Shown here: one piece after another, positions 27,506-37,535 of the stretch | Position numbering within the stretch: the first letter of the stretch is position 1 | Layout of the letters: each line of letters starts with the position of its first letter | Source: Stutzerimonas stutzeri KOS6 | GTDB taxonomy: Bacteria; Pseudomonadota; Gammaproteobacteria; Pseudomonadales; Pseudomonadaceae | Assembly: GCF_000307775.2 (NCBI RefSeq) | Contig: NZ_KK020676.1 | Location: forward strand, 1,737,067 to 1,801,066 | Direction: 5' to 3' | DNA: 64,000 nt | Made by a program: the position numbers and the translations under genes | The notes under the pieces: generated by a model | Told to the model about the DNA's origin: nothing | Seen by the model: the letters and a program-made list of their open reading frames with translations, nothing else | The model's database searches: none

Positions 27506-28677
27506 CGAATATCCGCATTCCGCTGGCAATAGAGCCGCAGCGCCTCGAGTCGGGCGGCGGTGAGGGCCCTGCCCAGCTCCGCGCCCTGGTAGCCCTGCTC
27601 CAGCAGCGCTTTGACCGCCACGGCGCGAACCTCGCTCGCTGCCGCACGCAGATAGTCGGCCTGGAAGAATGGCTGTTGCGCGTTGCCTGCCGCGGCGTCC
27701 ATTTCGCACGCGGCAACGAACTGCTCGAAGCGCTCCGGACGGCGGAAGATATCGAAGTGCTGCAGCATGTCGAGTAGCGCCTCGGCTGATAATCCATGTG
27801 CTGCGACAGCGTCCTGGTGGTATCTGCCGAGCAGCGTGGCCAGGTCCTGGCAATCCCGCGGTGCCTTGCAGCGCTGGTTGAGCGCGGCGATGGCCTCCAG
27901 GCGTGCCTGCTGGTCTGCGGCTGGTCCTGCGCAGCCGAGCAGCAGGCAGGCCCAGCGTACCGGCAACGGTTGTGCATGCGTCGCGCACTGGCGCAGGCGA
28001 GCGAGCAGGTGCTTGCCATGTCCGTTTGCGGCATCGAAGGTCGCGCTCAGTTCCGGGAACAGCTCGGCCAGCGCGTCGCAGTCCTGCAGGACCTGAATGA
28101 ACACGTCGGGCCGTGGCTCCATGAGCGCGCGGGAGATTTCCTTCCAGCTGCGCTCCGGCGTCAGCGCCGACAGTTCGCCGGAGCGAGCAAGCTGGCGCAT
28201 CAGCTCCAGCGTCGGGGGGGCGATGGAAAAACCGAGTTCGGCATAGCGCGCCGCGAAACGCGCCACGCGCAACACGCGCAGCGGGTCTTCGGCGAAGGCC
28301 GGGGAAACGTGGCGCAGCAGCCGTGCCTGCAGGTCGCGCTGGCCACCGTAGGGATCTATCAGCTGTCCATGGTCGTCTTCGGCGATGGCGTTGATGGTCA
28401 GGTCGCGCCGTTGCAGGTCTTCTTCCAGGGTGACATCGGGGCTGGCATGAAAGGTGAACCCGCCATAACCGCGGCCACTCTTGCGCTCGGTGCGCGCCAG
28501 GGCATACTCCTCGCCGGTCTGCGGATGCAGGAACACCGGAAAATCCGCGCCGACCGGGCGGAAGCCGCGGGCCTGCATTTCTTCCGGCGTGGCGCCGACC
28601 ACCAGCCAATCCACCTCGCTGACCGCGCGGCCCAACAGGCGATCGCGTACCGCGCCGCCGACTTTATAGATCTGCAT
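27502..28677 (-). CDS. cca: CCA-adding tRNA nucleotidyltransferase
   Basis: Class II CCA-adding enzyme of 391 residues, adding or repairing the 3' CCA of tRNA. The N-terminal nucleotidyltransferase domain has [12 protein letters not shown] and the [11 protein letters not shown] segment with the metal-binding acidic residue, then [10 protein letters not shown] and [16 protein letters not shown]. The start is the ATG at 28677, with GGAGG 5 nt upstream; a GTG six bases earlier directly abuts that site. The C-terminal domain is present; the HD phosphohydrolase signature of E. coli Cca is not obvious, suggesting a shorter bacterial type. Confidence 0.95.
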   Translation of the reverse strand: MQIYKVGGAVRDRLLGRAVSEVDWLVVGATPEEMQARGFRPVGADFPVFLHPQTGEEYALARTERKSGRGYGGFTFHASPDVTLEEDLQRRDLTINAIAEDDHGQLIDPYGGQRDLQARLLRHVSPAFAEDPLRVLRVARFAARYAELGFSIAPPTLELMRQLARSGELSALTPERSWKEISRALMEPRPDVFIQVLQDCDALAELFPELSATFDAANGHGKHLLARLRQCATHAQPLPVRWACLLLGCAGPAADQQARLEAIAALNQRCKAPRDCQDLATLLGRYHQDAVAAHGLSAEALLDMLQHFDIFRRPERFEQFVAACEMDAAAGNAQQPFFQADYLRAAASEVRAVAVKALLEQGYQGAELGRALTAARLEALRLYCQRNADIR

Positions 28678-28737
28678 GTCCACCTCCGTTGGCGCGGAGG
28701 ATAAGGGATATCCATGTCGAGGCTACAGCGCCGCATG

Positions 28738-28764
28738 CGGGAAGGGCCGTGAGAACCCTTCCCG
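28738..28764 (-). terminator. Hairpin after spoVR, possible terminator
   Basis: CGGGAAGGG and CCCTTCCCG form a perfect 9-bp stem with a 9-nt loop, 11 bp beyond the spoVR stop and before cca. No T-run follows, so termination may be weak or Rho-dependent. Confidence 0.45.
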
Positions 28765-28775
28765 CGGCGGTGCGT

Positions 28776-30323
28776 TCAGGCGAAGTTGATGCCGGGGAAG
28801 CGGCTCTCGGCTTCGGTGTTGCTACCAGTGCGCAGCGGCATGTGGTGGGTGTTGACCAGCTTGTCGTCCTGTATCGATTGCAAGTGCACGTCGAAGCCCC
28901 ACAGCCGGTGCAGATGCTTGAGCACCTCTTCGGTGGACCCGCCCAGTGGCTTGCGGTCGTGCTGCATGTGGCGCAGGGTCAGCGAGCGGTCGCCGCGGCG
29001 GTCGACGCTCCATACCTGTACGTTGGGCTCGCGGTTGCCCAGGTTGTACTGCGCGGCGAGCAGTTCGCGAATCAGGTGGTAGCCGCTTTCATCATGAATC
29101 GCCGGCACCAGCAGTTCGTCCTTGCGGTCGTCATCGAGGATGCTGAACAGTTTGAGATCGCGGATCACCTTGGGTGAGAGGAACTGCAGGATGAAGCTCT
29201 CGTCCTTGAAGTTGTTCATGGCGAACTTGACGGTGGTCAGCCAGTCGCTTCCGGCGATGTCCGGGAACCAGCGTTTGTCCTCCTCCGTCGGCTTTTCGCA
29301 GATCCGGCGGATGTCCTGGTACATGGCGAAGCCCAGGGTGTAGGGGTTGATGCCGCTGTAGTAGGGGCTGTCGAATCCGGGCTGATAGATCACGCTGGTG
29401 TGCGACTGCAGGAACTCCATCATGAAGCCGTCGGTGACCAGCCCCTCATCGTAGAGATCGTTGAGCAGGGTGTAATGCCAGAATGTCGCCCAGCCTTCGT
29501 TCATCACCTGGGTCTGGCGCTGCGGGTAGAAGTACTGCGCGATCTTGCGCACGATGCGCACGATCTCGCGCTGCCAGGGCTCCAGCAGCGGCGCGTGCTT
29601 CTCGATGAAGTAGAGGATGTTCTCCTGCGGCTCTGCCGGGAATCGCTGGCTGTCCGCCTGGCCATCGCCCTTGTCCGCGCCCTTGGGGATGGTGCGCCAG
29701 AGATCGTTGATCTGCCGCTGCAGGTGTTCCTCACGGTCCTTCTGCCGGCGCCGTTCTTCCTCGGCGGAGATCGGATAGGGGCGCTTGTAGCGGTCGACGC
29801 CGTAGTTCATCAGGGCATGGCAGGAGTCGAGCAGGTCTTCCACCGCGTCGATGCCGTGGCGCTCCTCGCATTGCATGATGTACTGCTTGGCGAACACCAG
29901 GTAATCGATGATCGAGCTGGCGTCGGTCCAGGTGCGGAACAGGTAGTTGCCCTTGAAGAAACTGTTGTGGCCGTAGCTGGCGTGGGCGATGACCAGCGCC
30001 TGCATGCACATGGTGTTCTCTTCCATCAGGTAGGCGATGCAGGGGTCGGAATTGATCACGATCTCGTAGGCCAGGCCCATCTGGCCGCGCTTGTAGTGCT
30101 TTTCGGTATGCAGGAACTGCTTGCCGTAGGACCAGTGGTGGTAACCCAGCGGCATGCCCACCGAGGCGTAGGCATCCATCATCTGCTCGGCGGTGATCAC
30201 CTCGATCTGGTTCGGATAGGTGTCCAGCGCGTAACGCTCGGCGATGCGACCGATTTCGCGGTCGTAGGTCCGAATCAGGTCGAAGGTCCATTCCGAGCCG
30301 TTGGAAATGGGCTGTCGTTTCAT
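28776..30323 (-). CDS. SpoVR family protein (YcgB-like)
   Basis: SpoVR/YcgB protein of 515 residues; the molecular function of the family is unsettled. It begins with a SNGSEWTFDLIRTYDREI segment and includes YGKQFLHTEKHYKRGQMGLAYEIVINSDPCIAYLMEENT near 65-105 and NEGWATFWHY near 280, all typical. It is the last gene of the prkA-yeaH-spoVR set, whose co-occurrence is conserved and linked to starvation and stationary phase in enterobacteria. The ATG at 30323 has GAGG 8 nt upstream and lies 10 bp from the yeaH stop. Confidence 0.95.
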   Translation of the reverse strand: MKRQPISNGSEWTFDLIRTYDREIGRIAERYALDTYPNQIEVITAEQMMDAYASVGMPLGYHHWSYGKQFLHTEKHYKRGQMGLAYEIVINSDPCIAYLMEENTMCMQALVIAHASYGHNSFFKGNYLFRTWTDASSIIDYLVFAKQYIMQCEERHGIDAVEDLLDSCHALMNYGVDRYKRPYPISAEEERRRQKDREEHLQRQINDLWRTIPKGADKGDGQADSQRFPAEPQENILYFIEKHAPLLEPWQREIVRIVRKIAQYFYPQRQTQVMNEGWATFWHYTLLNDLYDEGLVTDGFMMEFLQSHTSVIYQPGFDSPYYSGINPYTLGFAMYQDIRRICEKPTEEDKRWFPDIAGSDWLTTVKFAMNNFKDESFILQFLSPKVIRDLKLFSILDDDRKDELLVPAIHDESGYHLIRELLAAQYNLGNREPNVQVWSVDRRGDRSLTLRHMQHDRKPLGGSTEEVLKHLHRLWGFDVHLQSIQDDKLVNTHHMPLRTGSNTEAESRFPGINFA

Positions 30324-30333
30324 GCTGCGCACC

Positions 30334-31605
30334 TCAGCTGGTCATTCGCCGCTGGAACAGTTCGCGGAATACCGGGTAGATGTCCGCGGCGCTCACCAGT
30401 TGCTGCTGGGCGAACGCATCGGAAAACGCTTCGGCCACCTGGTTGTATTCGTACCAGAGTGCCTGGTGTTCGCGCGGGGTGATTTCGACGTAGGTGAAAT
30501 ACTGGACGAACGGCATGATCTGGTTGATCAGGATGTCGCGACACAGCGGCGAATCGTCGTTCCAGTTGTCGCCGTCGGAGGCCTGCGCGGCGTAGATGTT
30601 CCACTCGTTGGCCGGATAACGCTCGGCCATGATCTCCTGCATCATCTTCAGCGCGCTGGAAACGATGGTGCCGCCGGTTTCCCGCGAGTAGAAGAACTCC
30701 TCCTCGTCGACTTCCTTGGCACTGGTGTGGTGGCGGATGAACACCACGTCGATCTTGTCGTAGTTCCGCTTGAGGAACAGGTACAGCAGGATGAAGAAGC
30801 GCTTGGCGATGTCCTTGGTGGCCTGGGTCATGGAGCCGGAAACGTCCATCAGGCAGAACATCACCGCCTTGGAGCTGGGATTGGGATGCTTGACCAGCAG
30901 GTTGTACTTGAGGTCGAAGGTGTCGAGGAATGGCACGCGGTTGATGCGCGCTTTCAGTCGCTCGATCTCCTCCTCGGTAGCCTTGATATCGCCGAAGTTG
31001 TTCGGCTCCTCCAGGCGCAGACGTTCCAGTTCGGCCTTCAGGGCGCGCAGCTGGGCACGGCTGCTGCCGGACAGTGCGATGCGTCGGGCATGAGCCGAGC
31101 GCAGGGTGCGCACGATGTTGATGCGCGATGGATTGCCTTCGTTGGCGATGCCGGCGCGCACCGTCTTGAAGGTATCGGTGCCGGTGAGGTGGCGCTTGAC
31201 CAGATTGGGCAGTTCCAGATCCTCGAACATGAAGTCGAGAAACTCTTCCTGGGTGATCTGGAAAACGAAGTCGTCAATGCCTTCGCCGCTGTTGCTGGCC
31301 TGGCCGGCACCTTGCCCGCCACCGCCCCCTTGCGGCCGGGGGATACGCTCGCCCGCGACGAAGTCCTTGTTGCCCGGATGAACGATGGTCTGGCGCCCAC
31401 CGCGGCCATGATGAAGCACCGGCTCGTCGATATCGCGCCCGGGAATGCTGATCTGCTCGCCATGCTCCATGTCGGTGATGGAGCGACGGCCAACGGCTTC
31501 CTCCACGGCCTTCTTGATATGTCCACGGTACCGTTGCAGAAAGCGCTGGCGGTTCACCGTGCTCTTGTTCTTGCCATTCAGGCGACGATCGATCACGTAG
31601 CTCAT
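30334..31605 (-). CDS. yeaH: YeaH/YhbH family protein (DUF444)
   Basis: DUF444 protein of 423 residues with a C-terminal von Willebrand A-like domain whose MIDAS motif reads DVSGSM (near residue 250). The N-terminal part is basic, with a glycine-rich, Arg-containing stretch near 85-105. The family works together with the PrkA kinase, possibly as adaptor or substrate. The gene lies between prkA and spoVR on the same strand in the conserved order. Confidence 0.95.
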   Translation of the reverse strand: MSYVIDRRLNGKNKSTVNRQRFLQRYRGHIKKAVEEAVGRRSITDMEHGEQISIPGRDIDEPVLHHGRGGRQTIVHPGNKDFVAGERIPRPQGGGGGQGAGQASNSGEGIDDFVFQITQEEFLDFMFEDLELPNLVKRHLTGTDTFKTVRAGIANEGNPSRINIVRTLRSAHARRIALSGSSRAQLRALKAELERLRLEEPNNFGDIKATEEEIERLKARINRVPFLDTFDLKYNLLVKHPNPSSKAVMFCLMDVSGSMTQATKDIAKRFFILLYLFLKRNYDKIDVVFIRHHTSAKEVDEEEFFYSRETGGTIVSSALKMMQEIMAERYPANEWNIYAAQASDGDNWNDDSPLCRDILINQIMPFVQYFTYVEITPREHQALWYEYNQVAEAFSDAFAQQQLVSAADIYPVFRELFQRRMTS

Positions 31606-31686
31606 AGGCCCTCCGGGCTAGGCTGAAAACATGGGCCTGAAGCGGGAAGCGTGCCGCGGTGCTGCCAGCCTCAGGCATCCAGCCAC

Positions 31687-33609
31687 TTACTGCGATTTAC
31701 GCACCCGCAGATACCATTCGGACAGCAGGCGAACCTGCTTCTCGGTGTAGCCGCGCTCGACCATGCGCACGACGAAATCGTTGTGCTTCTTCTGGTCTTC
31801 CTTGCTCGCCTTGGCGTTGAAACTGATGACCGGCAGCAGATCCTCGGTGTTGGAGAACATCTTCTTCTCGATCACCACGCGCAGCTTCTCGTAGGACAGC
31901 CACGACGGATTCTTGCCGTTGTTGTTGGCCCGGGCGCGCAGCACGAAGTTGACGATCTCGTTGCGGAAATCCTTCGGGTTGCTGATGCCGGCCGGCTTCT
32001 CGATCTTCTCCAGCTCCTCGTTGAGCGCCACGCGGTTGAGGATTTCGCCGGTTTCCGGATCGCGGTATTCCTGATCCTGGATCCAGAAATCGGCATACAG
32101 CACGTAGCGATCGAAGATGTTCTGCCCGTACTCGCTGTAGGACTCGAGGTAGGCGGTCTGGATTTCCTTGCCGATGAACTCGATGTAGCGCGGTGCCAGG
32201 TATTCCTTGATGAAGCGCAGGTAGCGCTCGCGCACTTCGGCGGGGAACTGCTCCTGCTCGATCTGCTGTTCCAGCACGTAGAGCAGATGCACCGGGTTGG
32301 CGGCGATCTCGTGCGGGTCGAAGTTGAACACCTTCGAGAGGATCTTGAAGGCGAAGCGGGTGGAGAGGCCGTTCATGCCCTCGTCGACGCCGGCGGTGTC
32401 GCGGTATTCCTGGATCGACTTGGCCTTGGGATCGGTGTCCTTGAGATTCTCGCCGTCGTACACGCGCATCTTCGAGTAGATATTGGAGTTTTCCGGCTCC
32501 TTCAGGCGCGACAGCACGGAGAACTGCGCAAGCATCTTCAGCGTATCCGGCGCGCAATGGGCATGGGCCAGCGAGCTGTTGGTCAGCAGCTTGTCGTAGA
32601 TCTTGATCTCGTCACTGACGCGCAGGCAGTAGGGCACCTTGACGATGTAGATACGGTCGATGAAGGCTTCGTTGTTCTTGTTGTTGCGGAAGCTGTGCCA
32701 TTCCGATTCGTTGGAGTGGGCCAGCAAAATGCCGCTGTAGGGGATCGCGCCGAGCCCTTCGGTGCTGTTGTAGTTGCCTTCCTGGGTCGCCGTCAGCAAG
32801 GGATGCAGCACCTTGATCGGCGCCTTGAACATCTCGACGAATTCCATCAGGCCCTGGTTGGCCCGGCACAGCGCGCCCGAGTAGCTGTAGGCGTCGGCAT
32901 CGTTCTGCGGGAATTCTTCCAGCTTGCGGATATCGACCTTGCCCACCAGCGAGGAGATGTCCTGGTTGTTCTCGTCGCCCGGCTCGGTCTTGGCCACGGC
33001 GATCTGGTTGAGGATCGACGGATAGAGCTTGACCACGCGGAACTTGGAGATGTCGCCGCCGAACTCCTGCAGGCGCTTGGTCGCCCAGGGCGACATGATC
33101 GAATTCAGGTAGCGCCGCGGAATGCCATAGTCCTCTTCGAGGATCTGCGCGTCCTCCACCGGGTTGAACAGCCCCAGCGGCGACTCGAATACCGGCGAGC
33201 CCTTGATGGCGTAGAAGGGTACGTGTTCCATCAGTTGCTTGAGCTTTTCGGCCAGCGAGGATTTGCCTCCGCCGACCGGGCCGAGGAGGTAGAGGATCTG
33301 TTTCTTCTCTTCCAGCCCCTGCGCGGCATGCCGGAAGTAGGAGACGATCTGGTCGATGCACTCCTCCATGCCGTGGAAGTCCTCGAATGCCGGATAGCGG
33401 CGGATCACCTTGTTGGAGAAGATGCGCGACAGCCGTGGATCGGCGGACGTGTCCACCAGTTCCGGCTCGCCGATCGCCATCAGCAGCCGCTCGGCGGCGC
33501 TGGCGTAGGTTCCCGGGTCTGACTTGCACAGATCGAGGTATTCCTGGAGCGAATACTCTTCCTGGCGGGTTGCTTCGAAACGTTGCTGGAAGTGGCTGAA
33601 AATGCTCAT
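31687..33609 (-). CDS. prkA: PrkA family serine protein kinase
   Basis: PrkA/YeaG of 640 residues, with an N-terminal AAA-type domain (LLGPVGGGKSSLAEKLKQ as Walker A near residue 108) and a C-terminal PrkA kinase-like domain. In B. subtilis and E. coli the protein is associated with starvation and sporulation signalling; whether it is a kinase or an AAA protease is debated. The ATG follows GAGGT. It is the first gene of prkA-yeaH-spoVR; about 270 bp without a gene lie upstream, where the promoter must be. Confidence 0.96.
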   Translation of the reverse strand: MSIFSHFQQRFEATRQEEYSLQEYLDLCKSDPGTYASAAERLLMAIGEPELVDTSADPRLSRIFSNKVIRRYPAFEDFHGMEECIDQIVSYFRHAAQGLEEKKQILYLLGPVGGGKSSLAEKLKQLMEHVPFYAIKGSPVFESPLGLFNPVEDAQILEEDYGIPRRYLNSIMSPWATKRLQEFGGDISKFRVVKLYPSILNQIAVAKTEPGDENNQDISSLVGKVDIRKLEEFPQNDADAYSYSGALCRANQGLMEFVEMFKAPIKVLHPLLTATQEGNYNSTEGLGAIPYSGILLAHSNESEWHSFRNNKNNEAFIDRIYIVKVPYCLRVSDEIKIYDKLLTNSSLAHAHCAPDTLKMLAQFSVLSRLKEPENSNIYSKMRVYDGENLKDTDPKAKSIQEYRDTAGVDEGMNGLSTRFAFKILSKVFNFDPHEIAANPVHLLYVLEQQIEQEQFPAEVRERYLRFIKEYLAPRYIEFIGKEIQTAYLESYSEYGQNIFDRYVLYADFWIQDQEYRDPETGEILNRVALNEELEKIEKPAGISNPKDFRNEIVNFVLRARANNNGKNPSWLSYEKLRVVIEKKMFSNTEDLLPVISFNAKASKEDQKKHNDFVVRMVERGYTEKQVRLLSEWYLRVRKSQ

Positions 33610-33880
33610 GACTTCACCTCGATCGATGCACGAATAGGCGCGTCATCAGGCACTCTGGAGCCCGGCCGAAGTGGCGGCCAGTGGAGTTCCCCCGAACACC
33701 TAATGGTCGAAACCCTGAATTCAGTAAGCCGTTTGCCGGCTTCGCTTAATTGGATGGCCTGAACTGAAGGATAGTTCGGATTCGGCAAGATCAAGGGGCG
33801 GGAGGGACTTTCGGCGCTGTCGCTCGGCTGCTGGCAGCGCCTAGCCCACGGATGGCGGGAGGTTGGGGAGAAATAATTTT

Positions 33881-34210
33881 TTACGCTTGCTCTTCGCGCT
33901 CGACCTCGGCGGGATAGGTGTGGCGCCAGAGCTCGAAACCGCCGTCGAGGCTGTAGACGTCGGAGAACCCCTGATTGACCAGGTAGGCGGCAGCGCTCTG
34001 GCTGGAGTGGCCGTGATAGCAGGTCACGATCAGCGGATGGTCGAGATCGGCGGCCGCGATGAAGTCGGGTAGTGAATGATTGTCCAGATGCAGCGAGCCG
34101 CTGATGTGGCCGCTGGCATAGCTGTGCGGGTCACGGATATCGACGATCACCGCGCCGGCACTGCGCATGGCCTGGGCCTGTTCCGGTGGGATGCGTTTGA
34201 AGTCGGTCAT
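33881..34210 (-). CDS. glpE: Thiosulfate sulfurtransferase GlpE
   Basis: Single-domain rhodanese of 109 residues that transfers sulfane sulfur from thiosulfate to cyanide or thiol acceptors. The active-site loop CYHGHSSQ carries the catalytic cysteine (near residue 66). The ATG at 34210 has AGGAG upstream and lies just before the stop of apaH, overlapping no gene. It is the last gene of a cluster with apaH, apaG, rsmA, pdxA and surA, all on the minus strand. Confidence 0.95.
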   Translation of the reverse strand: MTDFKRIPPEQAQAMRSAGAVIVDIRDPHSYASGHISGSLHLDNHSLPDFIAAADLDHPLIVTCYHGHSSQSAAAYLVNQGFSDVYSLDGGFELWRHTYPAEVEREEQA

Positions 34211-34218
34211 GCGGGCTC

Positions 34219-35028
34219 CTAGCATTCGCAGCGATGCATTTCACCGCTGTCGAGGTTCATCAGTGTCATGGCGTTGCCCCAGACGCAGCCGGTGTCCAGT
34301 GCGAAGACGTTCGGCTCGTCGCACTGGCCTTCCAGCGCGGCCCAGTGGCCGAAGATCAGCTTGACGTTACGGGTCTTGCGACTGGCGTGGCTGAACCAGG
34401 GCGCGTAGCCGGCTGGTGCGCTGTCCACGCCTTCCTTGGCTTCCAGGTCGAGCGTGCCGTCGGCCTTGCAGAAACGCATGCGCGTGAAATAGTTGGTGAT
34501 CAGGCGCAGCCGCGGTATCCCGTGCAGTTCCTTGTTCCATTTCGCCGGCTGATTGCCGTACATGCCATCGAGAAAGGGCAGCAGCAGGGCGTCGTCCTGC
34601 AGCGCCTGCTCGACTTCGGCGGCACGCTTGAGCGCCTTATCCAGTGACCATTGTGGCGGAATACCGGCATGCACCATGGCGGTGTGGCGCCCGGCATCGT
34701 AGTGAATGAGCTTCTGCTTGCGCAGCCAGTCGATCAGGTCCGAGCGGTCCGGAGCATCCAGGATCGACTGCAGCGTATCGGATTTGCGCATGCGTTCGAT
34801 GTTGTGCGCTACCGCAAGCAGATGCAGGTCATGGTTGCCCAGCACGGTGATCGCGGAGGCTTCGAGGTCACGCACGAAACGCAGCGCCTCCAGCGATTGC
34901 GGGCCGCGGTTGACCAGGTCACCGGCCAGCCACAGGCAATCGCGCGAGGGGCTGAAGTCGACGCGCTTCAGCAGGCATGTCAGCGGTTCGAGGCAACCTT
35001 GCAGGTCGCCGACAGCATAGGTCGTCAA
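34219..35028 (-). CDS. apaH: Bis(5'-nucleosyl)-tetraphosphatase (symmetrical) ApaH
   Basis: Ap4A hydrolase of 269 residues with the metallophosphatase motifs GDLQG (near residue 7), GDLVNRG (near 36) and GNHD (near 64). It splits diadenosine tetraphosphate to two ADP and, in E. coli, can also remove Np4-type RNA caps. It overlaps apaG by 4 bp, an ATGA junction indicating coupled translation. Confidence 0.97.
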   Translation of the reverse strand: MTTYAVGDLQGCLEPLTCLLKRVDFSPSRDCLWLAGDLVNRGPQSLEALRFVRDLEASAITVLGNHDLHLLAVAHNIERMRKSDTLQSILDAPDRSDLIDWLRKQKLIHYDAGRHTAMVHAGIPPQWSLDKALKRAAEVEQALQDDALLLPFLDGMYGNQPAKWNKELHGIPRLRLITNYFTRMRFCKADGTLDLEAKEGVDSAPAGYAPWFSHASRKTRNVKLIFGHWAALEGQCDEPNVFALDTGCVWGNAMTLMNLDSGEMHRCEC

Positions 35029-35408
35029 TGCAATGCTCCGGGTACGGCCAGGCGGAACGGTGCAATCACCGCATCGAAGCTGTGGCCGTCTTCGGCCAGC
35101 ATCTGATAACTGCCCTGCATGCTGCCGACACAGGTCGGAAACAGCGTTCCGCTGGTGTAGACGTGGTGTTCGCCAGGCGCGATCAGCGGTTGCTCGCCGA
35201 TGACTCCGGCGCCGCGCACTTCCTGCACGCGGCCGTCGCCGTCGGTGATGATCCAGTGCCGCGACAGCAGCCGGGCTGCCACCTCGCCTTTGTTCTCGAT
35301 GGTAACGGTGTAGGCAAAGGCATAGCGGTTTTGTTCCGGCTCGGACTGCGCGGCCAGATAGCGGGGCGTGACGCTGACGTCGATGCGGTAGCGGTTATCG
35401 TCGGACAT
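35025..35408 (-). CDS. apaG: ApaG domain protein
   Basis: ApaG/CorD of 127 residues, an Ig-like beta fold with unclear molecular role. [34 protein letters not shown] at the N-terminus is broken here only for identification: the family also shows [14 protein letters not shown] and [11 protein letters not shown]. The ATG at 35408 gives the usual family length. Located between rsmA and apaH as in most gammaproteobacteria. Confidence 0.95.
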   Translation of the reverse strand: MSDDNRYRIDVSVTPRYLAAQSEPEQNRYAFAYTVTIENKGEVAARLLSRHWIITDGDGRVQEVRGAGVIGEQPLIAPGEHHVYTSGTLFPTCVGSMQGSYQMLAEDGHSFDAVIAPFRLAVPGALH

Positions 35409-35443
35409 GGGGGCTCGCTGGTGAAGGCAGGCAGGCAAAAGCC

Positions 35444-36238
35444 CTAGCTGCGTTCTGTCAGTTGATCGGAAAGGCGAACGAAGGCCGCCAGGTCCAGTTG
35501 TTCGGGACGCAGGCTGCCGTCGACATCCGCCGCGGCTATGGCTTCGGCATCCAGCAGGCCCTTGAGGGTGTTGCGCAAGGTCTTGCGCCGCTGGTTGAAG
35601 GCCTCGCGCACGACGCGCTCCAGCTGACGGTGATCACGTGCCGGATGCGGCAACGTCTCGTGCGGCACCAGGCGTACGATCGCCGAATCGACCTTGGGCG
35701 CGGGGTTGAATGCGCCTGGGCCGACGTTGAACAAGTGCTCCACCCGGCAGTGATACTGCACCATGATCGACAGCCGTCCCCAGTCGCCACCGCCCGGCGT
35801 CGCTGCCAGGCGCTCGACCACTTCCTTCTGCAGCATGAAATGCATGTCGCGGATCAAATGCGCGTGGTCGAGCAGGTGAAAGATCAACGGCGTGGAAATG
35901 TTGTAAGGCAGGTTGCCGACGATGCGCAGGCTGTTCGGGACGTCGCTGAGGCGACTGAAGTCGAACTTCAGCGCGTCGCCCTGGTTCAGATCGAAGTTTT
36001 CGCGCCCGGCGAATTTACTCTGGAGGATGGGGATCAGATCCAGATCGAGCTCGACGACATCGAGGTGCGCGCCGCTATCGAGCAGTCCTTCGGTCAGTGC
36101 GCCCTGGCCTGGGCCGATCTCGACGAGACGTTCGCCCGGCTTGGCATGAATCGCCCGCAGGATGCGGTGGATGACGCCGGCGTCGTGCAGGAAGTTCTGG
36201 CCAAAGCGCTTGCGTGCGCGGTGTTGATAGTCGGACAT
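35444..36238 (-). CDS. rsmA: 16S rRNA (adenine(1518)-N6/adenine(1519)-N6)-dimethyltransferase RsmA
   Basis: KsgA/RsmA of 264 residues that dimethylates two adjacent adenosines in the 3'-terminal helix of 16S rRNA during small-subunit assembly. It starts with [11 protein letters not shown], has the SAM-binding [12 protein letters not shown] (near residue 41) and the catalytic [11 protein letters not shown] (near 115). Here rsmA denotes the methyltransferase, not the Pseudomonas carbon-storage regulator of the same symbol. 122 bp separate it from pdxA. Confidence 0.97.
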   Translation of the reverse strand: MSDYQHRARKRFGQNFLHDAGVIHRILRAIHAKPGERLVEIGPGQGALTEGLLDSGAHLDVVELDLDLIPILQSKFAGRENFDLNQGDALKFDFSRLSDVPNSLRIVGNLPYNISTPLIFHLLDHAHLIRDMHFMLQKEVVERLAATPGGGDWGRLSIMVQYHCRVEHLFNVGPGAFNPAPKVDSAIVRLVPHETLPHPARDHRQLERVVREAFNQRRKTLRNTLKGLLDAEAIAAADVDGSLRPEQLDLAAFVRLSDQLTERS

Positions 36239-36360
36239 CGGGGCTCCAGGGAGCAGCTTGAAGCCTGAAGCTCGAAGCTGAAAGCGAATAAGGCGCGTAT
36301 TTTAGCAGGCGAGGGCGGCAAGAAGATCGGTTGCGCCCATATCCCGCCCGGCTGCGGCCA

Positions 36361-37353
36361 CTAGCTGCGCGCGTCGGCCATCTGATAGGCGGTTTCCAGT
36401 GCCACCTGCAGGCTGCCGGTATCGATATTGCCGCTGCCCGCCAGATCCAGCGCCGTGCCGTGATCCACCGAGGTGCGAACGATCGGCAAGCCGAGCGTGA
36501 CGTTGACGGCGGCACCGAAGCCCTTGTACTTGAGCACCGGCAGCCCCTGGTCGTGGTACATCGCCAGCACGGCATCGCAGTGCTCCAGGTGCTTCGGCGT
36601 GAACAGCGTATCGGCAGGCAATGGGCCGATCAGGTCGAGGCCCTCGTCGCGCAGACGGGCAAGCGTTGGCTCGATGATCTCGATTTCCTCGCGGCCCAGA
36701 TGGCCGCCTTCGCCGGCATGAGGATTCAGCCCGCAGACCAGTATGCGCGGTCGGGCAATAGCGAACTTGTTTTTCAGATCGGCGTGCAGGATGCGCGTGA
36801 CCCGCTCGAGGCGCTCGGCTGTGATGGCTGCTGCGACGTCCTTGAGTGGCAGGTGGGTGGTTACCAGTGCCACGCGCAGGCCCCGTGTGGCGAGCATCAT
36901 CACGACCTGCTCGGTATGGGTCAGTTCAGCGAGAAACTCGGTGTGCCCGGAGAAGGGTATGCCGGCTTCGTTGATCACGCCCTTGTGCACCGGTGCGGTG
37001 ATCATGCCGGCGAAGCTGCCATCCAGGCAGCCGCGTCCGGCGCGGGTCAGCGTCTCCAGTACATAGCGGCCGTTGCGCGCATCGAGCTGGCCTGCCGTCA
37101 CCGGTGCGTCGAGCGCGGTGTCCCAGACGTACAGGCTGTTGGCCGGAGCCGGTTTGCCTGGCCAGCAATGCGGGCCGACATCCAGCAGTTCGATGGCCAG
37201 CCCCAGTTGCGCGGCGCGCTCCTTCAGCAGCGCGTGGCTGGCAATCGCCACCAGTACTCGCGGCTGTGCCTGGCGTGCCAGCAGCAGGCACAGATCCGGG
37301 CCGATGCCGGCTGGCTCGCCGGGGGTGAGAACGAAGGGGCGGAAAGCAGTCAT
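36361..37353 (-). CDS. pdxA: 4-hydroxythreonine-4-phosphate dehydrogenase PdxA
   Basis: PdxA of 330 residues, NAD-dependent enzyme of pyridoxal phosphate synthesis. It has [17 protein letters not shown] at the N-terminus, metal-binding histidines in [11 protein letters not shown] and GHTEFLAEL, and [16 protein letters not shown]. The ATG at 37353 gives a normal N-terminus; an in-frame ATG at 37368 is the alternative, as neither has a strong ribosome site. surA lies 180 bp upstream on the same strand with a hairpin and a REP-like repeat between. Confidence 0.95.
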   Translation of the reverse strand: MTAFRPFVLTPGEPAGIGPDLCLLLARQAQPRVLVAIASHALLKERAAQLGLAIELLDVGPHCWPGKPAPANSLYVWDTALDAPVTAGQLDARNGRYVLETLTRAGRGCLDGSFAGMITAPVHKGVINEAGIPFSGHTEFLAELTHTEQVVMMLATRGLRVALVTTHLPLKDVAAAITAERLERVTRILHADLKNKFAIARPRILVCGLNPHAGEGGHLGREEIEIIEPTLARLRDEGLDLIGPLPADTLFTPKHLEHCDAVLAMYHDQGLPVLKYKGFGAAVNVTLGLPIVRTSVDHGTALDLAGSGNIDTGSLQVALETAYQMADARS

Positions 37354-37404
37354 CGCGGTTCTCGGCATTGAGTGCGGCGGTTGTCCGCCTGAAATGAAAA
37401 CGGG

Positions 37405-37436
37405 GTGGCGACCCTTCGGTCGTCACCCCGCATCCT
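37405..37436 (-). terminator. Hairpin between surA and pdxA
   Basis: A 12-bp stem (GGGGTGGCGACC with GGTCGTCACCCC, one wobble) and 4-nt loop CTTC lies just upstream of pdxA. On the minus strand it is followed by CGTTTTCA, a short T-run. It may stop part of the surA transcript. Confidence 0.5.
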
Positions 37437-37448
37437 GGCTTGCAGCTT

Positions 37449-37523
37449 CGTAGGGGTGGATCGCGCTTCATCGATCCACCGAGCGGAGTTGCGGTGGATG
37501 TAAAAAGCGACATCCACCCTACG
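37449..37523. repeat. REP-like inverted repeat
   Basis: CGTAGGGGTGGAT at the left end and ATCCACCCTACG at the right end are inverted copies; each side contains an inner hairpin with GGTGGAT and ATCCACC. The repeat unit resembles intergenic GTAGGGTGGAT palindromes I associate with P. stutzeri genomes. It lies between surA and pdxA. Confidence 0.65.
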
Positions 37524-37535
37524 CTTTTCTCCAGC

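Noticed and set aside
31651..33522. Open frame of 623 codons on the plus strand
   Set aside because: Antisense shadow of prkA; composition is typical of a shadow and no motif is visible.
33813..33841. Hairpin GGCGCTG/CAGCGCC between glpE and prkA as a terminator
   Set aside because: The 7-bp stem has a 15-nt loop and no T-run on either strand, so it was not listed as a feature.
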